Source: WHSW01 sp963722175
GTDB lineage: Bacteria; Actinomycetota; Thermoleophilia; Solirubrobacterales; 70-9
Length of the DNA stretch: 64,000 nt
NCBI GenBank assembly: GCA_963722175.1
Contig: CAVRKA010000004.1
Span: 310,001-374,000, forward strand
Direction: 5' to 3'
Positions 1-7,743 of the stretch are shown one piece after another. The notes under the pieces are model-generated. The model saw only the letters and a list, made by a program, of their open reading frames with translations. It did not search any database and had not been told where the DNA came from. The position numbers and the translations under genes were made by a program. Every line of letters starts with the position of its first letter. The first letter of the stretch is position 1.

Positions 1-1
1 G

Positions 2-217
2 TCTCGCTACTGGGCGGTGCTCGGATTCCAGGCGCTGCTCGTGCTCGTCCTGGTCGGTGGCTCGCTCGGGCTCGTGCAGGCGACCGCGTGGCCGCAGGCG
101 ATCGGAACGACGGTGCTGATCGTCGCCGCGGGCACGCTCTTCTACTTCATGATCAAGGCGATGGCGCGGATCCAGATGCCACAGCGCCCGGGATCTGAGA
201 CCCCCTCCGGGGACTAG
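2..217 (+). CDS. C-terminal part of a small membrane protein (5' end outside window)
   Basis: The reading frame is open from the first bases of the window to a TAG at 215-217, so this is at least 71 residues of a protein whose start may lie outside; an internal GTG at 17 could also be the start. Two hydrophobic segments are visible (about residues 5-25 and 30-48 of the visible part), followed by a short polar proline-rich tail. No family is recognised. It is followed by 184 bases without a gene, in which only the promoter box of lpdA is apparent. Probably a two-helix inner-membrane protein; function unknown. Confidence 0.5.
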   Translation, partial: SRYWAVLGFQALLVLVLVGGSLGLVQATAWPQAIGTTVLIVAAGTLFYFMIKAMARIQMPQRPGSETPSGD

Positions 218-388
218 AGGGCTGATGTGGGCTATCCACGCACGCGGATGACGCGTCTGGCACGGCGCTGGACCGGAACCCGCGGGGCGACGCACGCAGC
301 GCTGCTGCGCGCGTACCCCGCGTACACCGCCCAGCTTGGCCAGCCGCGCCCCCGCGCACGCGCCTAACCCCCATCAACCCTCTCGCTA

Positions 389-394
389 TAGAGT
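389..394 (+). promoter_or_regulatory. TANNNT -10 box of lpdA (leaderless)
   Basis: TAGAGT followed by 7 bases and the ATG at 402. With no Shine-Dalgarno before the ATG, this placing suggests transcription starting at or next to the start codon. Confidence 0.45.
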
Positions 395-401
395 CGGCCG
401 C

Positions 402-1769
402 ATGGCTGATTCCTTTGACGTGATCGTGATCGGGGGCGGTCCCGGCGGCTACCACGCCGCGATCCGCGCCGCCCAGCTCGGCAAGACGACCGCGGTCGTC
501 GAGGCGGACAAGCCCGGGGGGCGCTGCCTCAACTACGCCTGCATCCCGGCGAAGACGATGCTGCACACGGCCGAGCTCTTCGACCACGCCCAGAACTCGG
601 CTGAGCTCGGGGTCACGGTGAAGGGCGCGGCGCTCGACTGGAAGGCGCTCGCCGAGCGGCGGGCGAACGTTTCCGAGACGCTCTCGGGCGGCGTCAAGAT
701 GCTCTGGGACAAGAACAAAGTGACGCTGATCGAGGGCAAGGGCGCCCTCGACGCCGACGCCAACGTGGTCGTCGACGGGACCACGTACGAGGCCGGCGCG
801 GTCGTGCTCGCCACCGGCTCGGTCGCGCTCGCGATCCCCGGGGTCGAGTTCGGAGACCGGATCGTCGACACCTGGGGCGCCTGGTCGCTCGAGACTCTTC
901 CGAAGTCGATCGGGGTCGTCGGCGCCGGCGCCTCGGGAGCCGAGATCGCGTCGGGCTACGTCCGCTACGGGACCGACGTGACGCTGATCGAGATGCTGCC
1001 GCAGATCCTCCCCGCCGAGGACAAGGACGTCGTCAGGGTCGTCGACCGGGTGTTCAAGAAGCAGGGAATGACCGTGCTCACGGGCAATCCGATCACCGAC
1101 GTCGAGGCGGGCGCGAAGTCGGTGAAGGCGAAGGTCGGCGACGAGGCGATCGAGGTCGAGTACCTGGCGATCGCCGGCGGCCGGGCCCCGGACACCGAGG
1201 GCCTCGGCCTCGACGCCGCCGGGGTCAAGGTCGGCGACGGCGGCAGGGTCGAGATCGACGAGTTCCAGCGAACCTCGAACCCGAAGGTCTACGCGATCGG
1301 CGACCTCGTCCGCGGGCCGGCGCTCGCGCACAAGGCCCAGGAGGAGGGCGTGGTCGCGGCCGAGACGATCGCGGGCGCCCCGACGCATCCGATCGACCCC
1401 GACCTGGTCGCGGGCGCGACCTTCTGCCACCCGCAGGTGGCGAGCGTCGGGCTGACGGAGCAGCAGGCCAAGGACGCCGGCAAGGACGTCAAGGTCGGGC
1501 GGATGAAGCTCGGCGGGGTCGGCGCCGCGGCCGTGTACGACGACCGCGACGGGATCGTCAAGCTCGTCATCGACACCGAGTACGGCGAGATCCTCGGCGC
1601 CCATGTGGTCGGCAACCGCGCCTGCGACATGATCAGCGAGCTCGTCGACACGATCGCGCTCGAGGGCGGGTATCAGGAGCTCGCCCGGATCATCCATCCC
1701 CATCCGACGATCTCCGAGGCGATCCTCGACGCTGCCCGCGCCGTCGACGGCTGGGCGATCCACCAGTAG
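402..1769 (+). CDS. lpdA: dihydrolipoyl dehydrogenase (E3)
   Basis: E3 flavoprotein that reoxidises dihydrolipoyl groups on E2 and passes electrons to NAD+. The 455-residue length is usual. An FAD-binding GGGPGG lies at residues 11-16, the redox-active disulfide is GGRCLNYACIP with C42 and C47 (CX4C), a second Rossmann motif GAGASG marks the NAD domain, a YAIGD flavin motif follows, and the C-terminal HPHPT...E supplies the catalytic His-Glu pair. The ATG at 402 is preferred over upstream codons because it begins just before the first FAD strand and has a TAGAGT box 7 bases upstream. It stands first in a block holding two E1/E2 sets that need this subunit. Confidence 0.93.
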   Translation: MADSFDVIVIGGGPGGYHAAIRAAQLGKTTAVVEADKPGGRCLNYACIPAKTMLHTAELFDHAQNSAELGVTVKGAALDWKALAERRANVSETLSGGVKMLWDKNKVTLIEGKGALDADANVVVDGTTYEAGAVVLATGSVALAIPGVEFGDRIVDTWGAWSLETLPKSIGVVGAGASGAEIASGYVRYGTDVTLIEMLPQILPAEDKDVVRVVDRVFKKQGMTVLTGNPITDVEAGAKSVKAKVGDEAIEVEYLAIAGGRAPDTEGLGLDAAGVKVGDGGRVEIDEFQRTSNPKVYAIGDLVRGPALAHKAQEEGVVAAETIAGAPTHPIDPDLVAGATFCHPQVASVGLTEQQAKDAGKDVKVGRMKLGGVGAAAVYDDRDGIVKLVIDTEYGEILGAHVVGNRACDMISELVDTIALEGGYQELARIIHPHPTISEAILDAARAVDGWAIHQ

Positions 1770-1780
1770 CGCGAAGCCGC

Positions 1781-2371
1781 GTGGGCTCGCGCTCGCTCTT
1801 CTACTACGACCTCGGATCCCCGTACGCCTACCTCGCCGCCGAGCGGATCGCTCGCGTGTTCGACGAGGCCGGCGCCGAGCAGCCGGAGTGGCAGCCGGTC
1901 TTGCTCGGCGCCCTGTTCGGTCGCTTCGGCCGCGACTCGTGGGCGAACGGGCCCGAACGCGACCAAGGGCTGCGCGAGGTCGAGCGCCGGGCGCAGGCCT
2001 ACGGCCTGCCGCCGGTTCGCTGGCCCGACCCGTTCCCTGGAAACACGCTGACCGCGATGCGGGCCGCGACGTTCGCGAAGGAGATCGGACGCACGGTCTC
2101 GTTCTCGCTCGCGGCCTTCCGCCAGGCCTTCGCCGCCGGCCGCGACCTCTCCGAGGCCGACAACGTGTTCATCGCCGCCGCCTCCTCGGAGCTCCATCCA
2201 CGCTCGTTGCAGGCGGCCGTCGCGCGCGACGCGATCAAGGCGCGCCTGCGCGAGGCAACCGACGGCGCCGGCGACCTCGGCGTGGTCGGCGTGCCCGCGG
2301 TGGTGGTCGGAGATCAGGTGTTCTGGGGCGACGACCGGCTCGAGGAGGCGGCCTCGGCGGCGGCGGGCTGA
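1781..2371 (+). CDS. DsbA-like / HCCA isomerase-family protein
   Basis: A 196-residue thioredoxin-fold protein of the DsbA / 2-hydroxychromene-2-carboxylate isomerase family. It begins FYYDLGSPYAY, where the SPY motif replaces the CxxC of true disulfide oxidases; this Ser-Pro-Tyr form is typical of glutathione-linked isomerases and related proteins. A conserved GVPAVVV cis-proline strand precedes the C-terminal helix, as in the family. The GTG start is 11 bases after lpdA and there is no clear Shine-Dalgarno, so it is probably cotranscribed. Its 3' end overlaps the tail of the convergent membrane-protein gene by 58 bases. The substrate cannot be told from sequence; a link to lpdA is only positional. 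Confidence 0.75.
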   Translation: MGSRSLFYYDLGSPYAYLAAERIARVFDEAGAEQPEWQPVLLGALFGRFGRDSWANGPERDQGLREVERRAQAYGLPPVRWPDPFPGNTLTAMRAATFAKEIGRTVSFSLAAFRQAFAAGRDLSEADNVFIAAASSELHPRSLQAAVARDAIKARLREATDGAGDLGVVGVPAVVVGDQVFWGDDRLEEAASAAAG

Positions 2372-3225
2372 GCGCCGCCGGAGATCAGCAGGGCTTTCGT
2401 CAGGCCCTCCGCCTCCTCGCGGTTGGCGCCGAAGATGACCAACCCCCAGCAGCCCGGATACGTGGCGATCGCCGTCATCGCCGGTGAGCTGACGATGATC
2501 GCCCGCGAGCTGCCGATCACCCCGCGCTCGGCCACCCCGCCCTCCGAGCCGGCGCCGGCGCTGATCCCGGCCTCGAAGTCCGTCCGGTCCGATCCGGTCA
2601 GACCCGGCATCACCATCGCCACCGCGGCCACCCGCCCGTCGACCACGATCTGCCGGAACTCGAGCCGCGCCGCGACCTCGCCGGGGACCGATCCGGCGAC
2701 CATCTGATCGAGCCGCGCCCGCGCGACCGCGGGGATCGGGGCCAGCGTCAGCCCGTTGGGCGGGCTCGCGAGCGGGGAGGTCTGGCTCAACGCGCACTCG
2801 TCCGCGGCCGCCGTGTAGCGGTCCACGTCGCGCTCCTGAGCCGCGTACCGACCGCCGATCCCGAGTGCGGTGATCGCCGCAGCGAGGACGAAGAGCGCCG
2901 GGGCGAGGTCGGGCAGGCCGCGGCCCCACGGCGTCAGCCGCACGTAGATCAAGCGCAGGACGGCGGCGAGGAAGAGTCCGCCGACCGACGCGCCGACCGC
3001 GTAGCCGGCGCCGTAATAGCTCGCCACCAGGTCCGGGAGCAGAGCCCAGGCGGCCGCCGCGGTCCCGAGCCAGAGCACGACGGCGGCGACCATCGCGCCG
3101 GGGCTGTACTCGCGGTCCCCGCCTGATCGGGGTGGTGGCGGGGGCGGCGGCGGCGGCACGGGCGCGGTCGACTCGTAGCCCGGCGGGGGCACGGACGGTG
3201 GCGGCGTTAAGCTCGAATCGGACAT
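2314..3225 (-). CDS. proline-rich membrane protein of unknown function
   Basis: 303 residues. The N-terminal 35 residues are rich in proline (a run of 10 prolines with few breaks), then three hydrophobic segments lie between about residues 43 and 125, and the remaining half is a soluble domain probably outside the membrane, ending in a Ser/Ala-rich tail. The arrangement, a cytoplasmic proline-rich tail, a few helices and an exported domain, is common in actinobacteria, but I do not recognise a family. It is divergent from the pdhA-like gene, with a 77-base shared promoter region, and its 3' end overlaps the DsbA-like gene by 58 bases tail to tail. Confidence 0.6.
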   Translation of the reverse strand: MSDSSLTPPPSVPPPGYESTAPVPPPPPPPPPRSGGDREYSPGAMVAAVVLWLGTAAAAWALLPDLVASYYGAGYAVGASVGGLFLAAVLRLIYVRLTPWGRGLPDLAPALFVLAAAITALGIGGRYAAQERDVDRYTAAADECALSQTSPLASPPNGLTLAPIPAVARARLDQMVAGSVPGEVAARLEFRQIVVDGRVAAVAMVMPGLTGSDRTDFEAGISAGAGSEGGVAERGVIGSSRAIIVSSPAMTAIATYPGCWGLVIFGANREEAEGLTKALLISGGAQPAAAEAASSSRSSPQNT

Positions 3226-3288
3226 CGGGATCGGTTCGCCCCCGAGGCGACCAATCGGCAGCTGCGCGCCCAGGCTGCAGGGTTGAGC

Positions 3289-3294
3289 TATGTT
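3289..3294 (+). promoter_or_regulatory. TANNNT -10 box of the first E1alpha gene
   Basis: TATGTT, 8 bases before the GTG at 3303. It supports that GTG rather than the in-frame GTG at 3318. Confidence 0.4.
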
Positions 3295-3302
3295 GCGGAC
3301 GG

Positions 3303-4574
3303 GTGGCTGAGGAAACGGTGAAGACGGCGCAGGCGGACGGCCAGACGGCGCCGGCCCGGCCGCTGCCCGACGCCGACACCGCGCTGGAGCTGCTCGAGAC
3401 GATGGCGCTGATCCGCCGCTTCGAGGAGGAGGCCGGGCGCCAGTACCAGCGAGGGAAGGCGGGCGGCTTCCTCCATCTCGCGATCGGTGAGGAGGCGACG
3501 ATCGTCGGCACCACCTCGGCGATGGCGAAGGACGACTACCTGATCGGCACCTACCGCACCCACGGACACGCGATCGCCCGCGGCACCGACCCCAAGTACG
3601 TGATGGCGGAGCTGTTCGGCCGTGTGGACGGCACCTCCGGCGGGCGCGGCGGATCGATGCACGTCTTCGACCGCGAGCACCGGTTCATGGGCGGCTACGG
3701 GATCGTCGGCGGCAACCTCCCGCTCGCCGCCGGGCTGGCGCTCGCCTCCGATTACAAGGGCACCGACGACGTCACCGTCTGCATGTTCGGCGACGGCGCC
3801 TCGAACACCGGCAACTTCGGCGAGACGATGAACCTCGCGGCGCTCTGGAGGCTGCCGGTCGTCTTCATCCTGGAGAACAACCTCTACGGGATGGGGACCT
3901 CGGTCGAGCGCCACTCGGCGGTCACCGACTTCTCGAAGAAGGCGGAGGGGCTCGGCGTGCCGGGGGAGCGCGTCGACGGCATGGACGTGCTGGCGATGCG
4001 CGAGGTCGTCTCCGAGCACATCCGGCTCGCGCGCGAGGAGCGAAAGCCGACCATGGTCGAGGCGTTCACCTACCGCTTCCGCGGCCACTCCGCCGCCGAC
4101 CCCGAGGTCTACCGCACCAAGGAAGAGGTCGCCGAGTGGCGCAAGAAGGACCCGATCGAGGTCTTCGCCGCACGGTTGCAGGAGGAGAGCCTGCTCTCCG
4201 ACGAGGCCCGCGACGAGATGCGAGAGCGAATCGAGGAGCGGGTCGTCGCCGCGGTCGAGTTCGCCGACGCCTCGCCCGAGCCGCCGCTCGACACCCTCTA
4301 CGACCACCTCTACGAGCTCGGAGAGCAGATGCCTGGCTGGTACGCGGTCGACGAGCGCGCGCCGCAGCCGTTCGCCGGCGAGCGCGAGCGCGAGGAGCTC
4401 TCGGGCGAGGCGAAGCGGCTGGCGGAGGCGGGTGCCGCGTACGGCGGGCAGGCCGCGTCGACCACGGGGCGCGAGGGCGAGACGACCGAGGACCGTGACG
4501 GCGCCAACGCGCTCGAGGACCGCGAGGAGTTCCTCTCCGACGAGGAAGAGAACGAGACGGAGGGGCCATGGTGA
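3303..4574 (+). CDS. pdhA: pyruvate dehydrogenase-type E1 component, alpha subunit
   Basis: Thiamine-diphosphate subunit of an alpha2beta2 E1 that decarboxylates a 2-oxoacid and acylates the lipoyl group of E2. The TPP motif GDGASNTGNFGETMN starts near residue 163 and ends in LENN about 30 residues later; the phosphorylation-loop-like RFRGHSAADPEVYR is of pyruvate dehydrogenase type. Start: GTG 3303 sits 8 bases after a TATGTT box; GTG 3318 behind AGGA is the alternative. The last ~65 residues are an unusual Glu-rich tail absent from normal E1alpha chains, ending just before the junction repeat at 4601. Neighbouring E1beta and E2 genes complete the complex. Substrate (pyruvate) is inferred from the family, not proven. 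Confidence 0.85.
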   Translation: MAEETVKTAQADGQTAPARPLPDADTALELLETMALIRRFEEEAGRQYQRGKAGGFLHLAIGEEATIVGTTSAMAKDDYLIGTYRTHGHAIARGTDPKYVMAELFGRVDGTSGGRGGSMHVFDREHRFMGGYGIVGGNLPLAAGLALASDYKGTDDVTVCMFGDGASNTGNFGETMNLAALWRLPVVFILENNLYGMGTSVERHSAVTDFSKKAEGLGVPGERVDGMDVLAMREVVSEHIRLAREERKPTMVEAFTYRFRGHSAADPEVYRTKEEVAEWRKKDPIEVFAARLQEESLLSDEARDEMRERIEERVVAAVEFADASPEPPLDTLYDHLYELGEQMPGWYAVDERAPQPFAGEREREELSGEAKRLAEAGAAYGGQAASTTGREGETTEDRDGANALEDREEFLSDEEENETEGPW

Positions 4575-4600
4575 GCAGGGTCCCGGCGACCCGGCGAGGC

Positions 4601-4617
4601 CGGACGCGAAGCGGAGG
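4601..4617 (-). repeat. 17-base repeat in the E1alpha/E1beta junction
   Basis: The minus strand reads CCTCCGCTTCGCGTCCG, identical to 9865-9881 on the plus strand, which lies in the E1beta/E2 junction of the second operon. It fills part of the 76-base gap between the E1 genes. Confidence 0.5.
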
Positions 4618-4650
4618 AACTCGGCGGATTCGTTCAGGGGGGGCCTGGTA

Positions 4651-5640
4651 GTGGCGACGCAGAGGATGCGCGAGGCGCTGCGCGACGCGATGGCGGAGGA
4701 GATGCGCCGCGACGAGGCCGTCTACGTGATGGGTGAGGACGTCGCGGTCTTCCAGGGCGCCTTCAAGGTCACCGAGGGGCTGCTCGACGAGTTCGGCGAG
4801 CGGCGCGTTCGCGACACGCCGATCTCCGAGAACACGATCGTCGGGATGGGTGTCGGCTCGGCGATGGCGGGGCTGCGGCCGGTGGTCGAGCTGATGACCG
4901 TCAACTTCTCCCTACTCGCCTTCGACCAGATCATCAACCACGCGGCCGCGATCCCCTACATGTTCAACGGCCAGGCGAGGGTTCCGATGGTCGTCCGGAT
5001 GCCGGGCGGCGGCGGACACCAGCTCGGGCCGACGCATTCGCATAGCTTCGAGGCGATGTTCCTGCAGATTCCCGGCCTGCTCGTCGCCTGTCCGTCGACG
5101 CCGGCCGACGGCAAGGGCCTGCTGAAGGCCTCGATCCGCGACGACAACCCGGTGATCTTCATCGAGCACGAGACCCTCTACGGCGCCCGCGGCGAGGTTC
5201 CCGAGAACGGCGACCACGTGCTCAGCTTCGGCGAGGCCGCGATCCGGCGCCAGGGCACCGACGTGACGGTCGTCGGCATCCTGCGGATGGCCCACATCGC
5301 CCAGCAGGCGGCGAAGACGCTCGCCAACGACCACGGGATCGAGGCGGAGGTCATCGACCCGCGGACCCTGCGCCCGCTCGACCTCGACACGATCCTCGAC
5401 TCGGTGCGCAAGACCAACCGCCTGGTGGTCGTCGAGGAGGGCTGGCCGCACGGCGGGGTCGGCGCCAATATCGCCGCGCTGGTCACCGAGCAGGCCTTCG
5501 ACCACCTCGACGCCCCGGTCCAGCGGGTCACCGGCGCTGACGTCCCGATGCCCTACTCGAAGCGGCTCGAGCAGTCGGCGATCCCGCACGCCGAGCACGT
5601 GGTCAGCGCCGCGCTGGCCGCCACCGAGGGAGCGCGGTGA
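4651..5640 (+). CDS. pdhB: pyruvate dehydrogenase-type E1 component, beta subunit
   Basis: Transketolase-like beta subunit of E1, 329 residues. It shows the family landmarks REALRDAMAEEM at the N-terminus, GEDVAVFQGAFKVTEGL, the PMVVRMPGGGGHQLGPTHSHS loop with the active-site histidines, the IEHETLYG strand, and a C-terminal transketolase domain with DPRTLRPLD and VVVEEGW. The GTG at 4651 is chosen because it directly precedes the conserved helix; ATG 4666 is an alternative. The frame is open further upstream but that part overlaps the E1alpha tail and a repeat and has no family resemblance. It pairs with the E1alpha gene and precedes E2 by 46 bases. Confidence 0.86.
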   Translation: MATQRMREALRDAMAEEMRRDEAVYVMGEDVAVFQGAFKVTEGLLDEFGERRVRDTPISENTIVGMGVGSAMAGLRPVVELMTVNFSLLAFDQIINHAAAIPYMFNGQARVPMVVRMPGGGGHQLGPTHSHSFEAMFLQIPGLLVACPSTPADGKGLLKASIRDDNPVIFIEHETLYGARGEVPENGDHVLSFGEAAIRRQGTDVTVVGILRMAHIAQQAAKTLANDHGIEAEVIDPRTLRPLDLDTILDSVRKTNRLVVVEEGWPHGGVGANIAALVTEQAFDHLDAPVQRVTGADVPMPYSKRLEQSAIPHAEHVVSAALAATEGAR

Positions 5641-5686
5641 GGCGGCTGACCATGGCACCCCCGCAGGCGAAGCCGAGGAGGTGGCC

Positions 5687-6988
5687 ATGAGCGTGGACAT
5701 CGTCATGCCGCGGCTCTCGGACTCGATGGAGGAGGGCACGGTGCTGACCTGGATGAAGTCGGTCGGCGACGAGGTGGCGCTCGGCGAGGAGCTGGTCGAG
5801 ATCGAGACCGACAAGGCGAACATGGTGTACGAGTCGGACGCGGCCGGGACGCTGATCGAGATCGTTGCGTCGGAGGGCGACACACTCCCCATCGGGGAGG
5901 TCATCGCCCGGGTCGGCGAGGCCGGGGAAGCACCTTCCGGCGGGGGCGACGGCGGCGGGAAGGGCCCGTCGGAACGTCCTCGCTCCGCTGCGGATATTCC
6001 TCCGGACCCTCCCGCCCCCGCCGCCCCCGCCGCGAGCTCCGCCACCTCCACCCCTACCCGGCAAAAGGACGTTGGGGATGGAGACGGGCGCATCAAGGCA
6101 TCCCCGCTCGCCAAGCGAATGGCGAAGGAGAAGGGGATTGACCTGAGCTCGCTCCAGGGGTCGGGGCCCGGTGGGCGGATCATCAAGGTGGATGTGGAGG
6201 GGGCGCAAGCGGCCGCGCCCGCCGCGGCTCCCACGGCTCCGGTTGCTGCGCCGGCCGCGGCGACGCCGGGCGCCGGCGAGAAGCCGGAGACGGCGAAGGG
6301 GTCGGTGGAGGTCGTCGAGCTGACGAAGCTCCAGCAGACGGTCGGCCGGCGCATGGCCGAGTCGAAGGCGACCGCGCCGCACTTCTACCTGCAGGCGGAC
6401 ATCGACATGAGTGCCGCGTGGGAGGCGCGGGGGCGGATCAAGGCGTCGGCGCCCGAGGGATCGGTGGTGCCGTCGTTCAACGACATGGTGGTGAAGGCGT
6501 GCGCGATCGCCCTGCGCGAGTTCCCGCGCGCGAACGGCGCCTACCGCGACGGCCACTGGGAGCTCTACTCGCGGGTCAACGTCGGAATCGCGGTCGCGGC
6601 GCGCGATGCGCTCGTCGTCCCGACCGTCTTCGACGCCGACCTCAAGGGCCTGCGGCAGATCGCGACCGAGGCCCGGGCGCTCGCGGCCCGGGTGCGCGAG
6701 GGGACGATCACGCCGCCCGAGCTCTCCGGCGGCACCTTCACGGTCTCCAACCTCGGGATGTACGGGATCTCCAACTTCCACGCCGTGATCAACTCCCCGC
6801 AGGCCGCGATCCTCGCGGTCGGGGCGATCACCGAGACGCCGGTCGTCCGCGACGGCGAGATCACGACCGCGCGGCTGATGGGCGTCACCCTCGCGTGCGA
6901 TCACCGCATCCTCTACGGCGCCGACGGCGCCGAGTTCCTCGGCCGCGTCCGGGCGCTGCTCGAGGAGCCCCTGGGACTCGCGCTCTAG
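5687..6988 (+). CDS. pdhC: dihydrolipoamide acyltransferase (E2) of the first complex
   Basis: Core subunit that carries the acyl group from E1 to CoA, 433 residues. Residues 1-80 are a lipoyl domain with the modified lysine K43 in EIETDKANM; a long low-complexity Pro/Ala/Ser linker follows (about 85-130); the E3/E1-binding domain RIKASPLAKRMAKEKGID starts near 137; a second Ala/Pro linker leads to the catalytic domain, which ends with DHRILYGADGAEFL, the HxxxG-type acetyltransferase motif. The ATG at 5687 follows GAGGAGG at 5675-5681 with 5 bases between. The first linker contains bases resembling the repeat found in the operon junctions, so it may be an insertion into the linker. Substrate type follows from the neighbours. 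Confidence 0.87.
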   Translation: MSVDIVMPRLSDSMEEGTVLTWMKSVGDEVALGEELVEIETDKANMVYESDAAGTLIEIVASEGDTLPIGEVIARVGEAGEAPSGGGDGGGKGPSERPRSAADIPPDPPAPAAPAASSATSTPTRQKDVGDGDGRIKASPLAKRMAKEKGIDLSSLQGSGPGGRIIKVDVEGAQAAAPAAAPTAPVAAPAAATPGAGEKPETAKGSVEVVELTKLQQTVGRRMAESKATAPHFYLQADIDMSAAWEARGRIKASAPEGSVVPSFNDMVVKACAIALREFPRANGAYRDGHWELYSRVNVGIAVAARDALVVPTVFDADLKGLRQIATEARALAARVREGTITPPELSGGTFTVSNLGMYGISNFHAVINSPQAAILAVGAITETPVVRDGEITTARLMGVTLACDHRILYGADGAEFLGRVRALLEEPLGLAL

Positions 6989-7007
6989 ACCGGCAAGGGG
7001 GACGGGG

Positions 7008-7481
7008 ATAGCCGAGCGACTGATCGACGTCCCGCTCGAGTCGCTTCCCTACGTCGACGAGCACGGCGTCGACATCGCGGCGCCGGCCGACCGGGTCTGG
7101 GAAGCGTTGTCCCGCGACCTGGCCGGGACCGGATCGCGCCGGGTCGGCAAGCGGTTGGCCGGCGCGCTGCGCTGCGTGCCCGGGGAGCGCAGCGGCGCCG
7201 TCCCGGAGATCGGCTCGACGATCCCCGGCTTCGTCGTCGCGCGCTCGATCCCGCCGGCCGTGCTGGCGCTGTTGGGCGAGCACCGCTTCGCGCGCTACGC
7301 GCTGATCTTCCGGATCACCGAGACGCTCGCCGGACCGGTCCGGCTGAGCGCGGAGACGAGGGCCGAGTTCCACGGCGCCCGGGGGCGCATCTACCGCGGG
7401 CTGGTGATCAGCAGCCGCGGCCACGTGGTCGCCGTGCACTCGATCCTGCGCTCCGTGCGCCGGGCCGCGGAACGCGCTTGA
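7008..7481 (+). CDS. SRPBCC-type small protein with a non-standard start
   Basis: The frame encodes an apparent START/SRPBCC-like fold: VDIAAPADRVWEAL is the usual first strand-helix of this superfamily, and the C-terminal part (FHGARGRIYRGLVISSRGH) resembles DUF2867-like members. That first motif lies upstream of the only ordinary start codon (TTG 7107), so translation must begin earlier. No ATG, GTG or TTG is available there; candidates are ATA 7008, 6 bases after AGGGGG, or CTG 7020. The coordinates use 7008. It lies 19 bases after the E2 stop, so probably in the same transcript. Ligand unknown; similar proteins bind hydrophobic molecules. Confidence 0.55.
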   Translation: MAERLIDVPLESLPYVDEHGVDIAAPADRVWEALSRDLAGTGSRRVGKRLAGALRCVPGERSGAVPEIGSTIPGFVVARSIPPAVLALLGEHRFARYALIFRITETLAGPVRLSAETRAEFHGARGRIYRGLVISSRGHVVAVHSILRSVRRAAERA

Positions 7482-7538
7482 CACGGCCGTAGCGGCGCCC
7501 CGCGCACGCGTTGCGGAGCGCCGCAGCGCGGAACCTGC

Positions 7539-7566
7539 TTGAAACATCGGGGATGGGGCATACAAT
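7539..7566 (+). promoter_or_regulatory. sigma70-type promoter of the second operon
   Basis: TTGAAA (7539-7544), 16 bases, TACAAT (7561-7566), the closest match to the housekeeping consensus seen in the window. Transcription would start near 7573, leaving a leader of about 170 bases before the E1alpha gene. Confidence 0.7.
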
Positions 7567-7572
7567 CCCTGA

Positions 7573-7743
7573 CAGCGATTCGCACGGGCCAGCCGCTCGA
7601 ACGGATCCAGACATAGGGAGCGCGGGCGGAACCCCGAGCACCCATCGTCCATAGGCGCCGCGGAGGAGATCCCGAAGCGGCGAAACCGCAAGGCCGGTCA
7701 CAAGGAGATCCCGAGGGATCGGCCAGACACGAAGGACGGAGAG
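7573..7743 (+). ncRNA. structured 5' leader with two look-alike hairpins
   Basis: Predicted 5' untranslated region of the second dehydrogenase operon. Hairpin A pairs CGCCGC (7656-7661) with GCGGCG (7677-7682); hairpin B pairs GGCCGGTC (7692-7699) with GATCGGCC (7717-7724), one G-U pair. Both display the same 12 bases, AGGAGATCCCGA (7664-7675 and 7703-7714), in a 15-17 base loop. I could not match it to glycine, c-di-GMP, SAM, TPP, cobalamin, ydaO or other riboswitch cores I know. The E1alpha Shine-Dalgarno (GGAGAG) lies shortly after hairpin B. A regulatory RNA or protein-binding leader is an inference. Confidence 0.4.

Noticed and set aside
153..3514. Very long minus-strand open frames opposite lpdA and the first dehydrogenase genes (hundreds of codons each)
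   Set aside because: They are antisense of well-supported genes; high G+C makes stop codons rare in these frames, and their Arg/Asp/Leu/Val-rich composition has no domain.
7573..7743. Assignment of the leader to the glycine riboswitch or c-di-GMP riboswitch
   Set aside because: Tandem hairpins suggested it, but the conserved cores of those classes (for example GGCAAACC or the GGAGAGA...CCGAAGGAGCAA elements) are absent.
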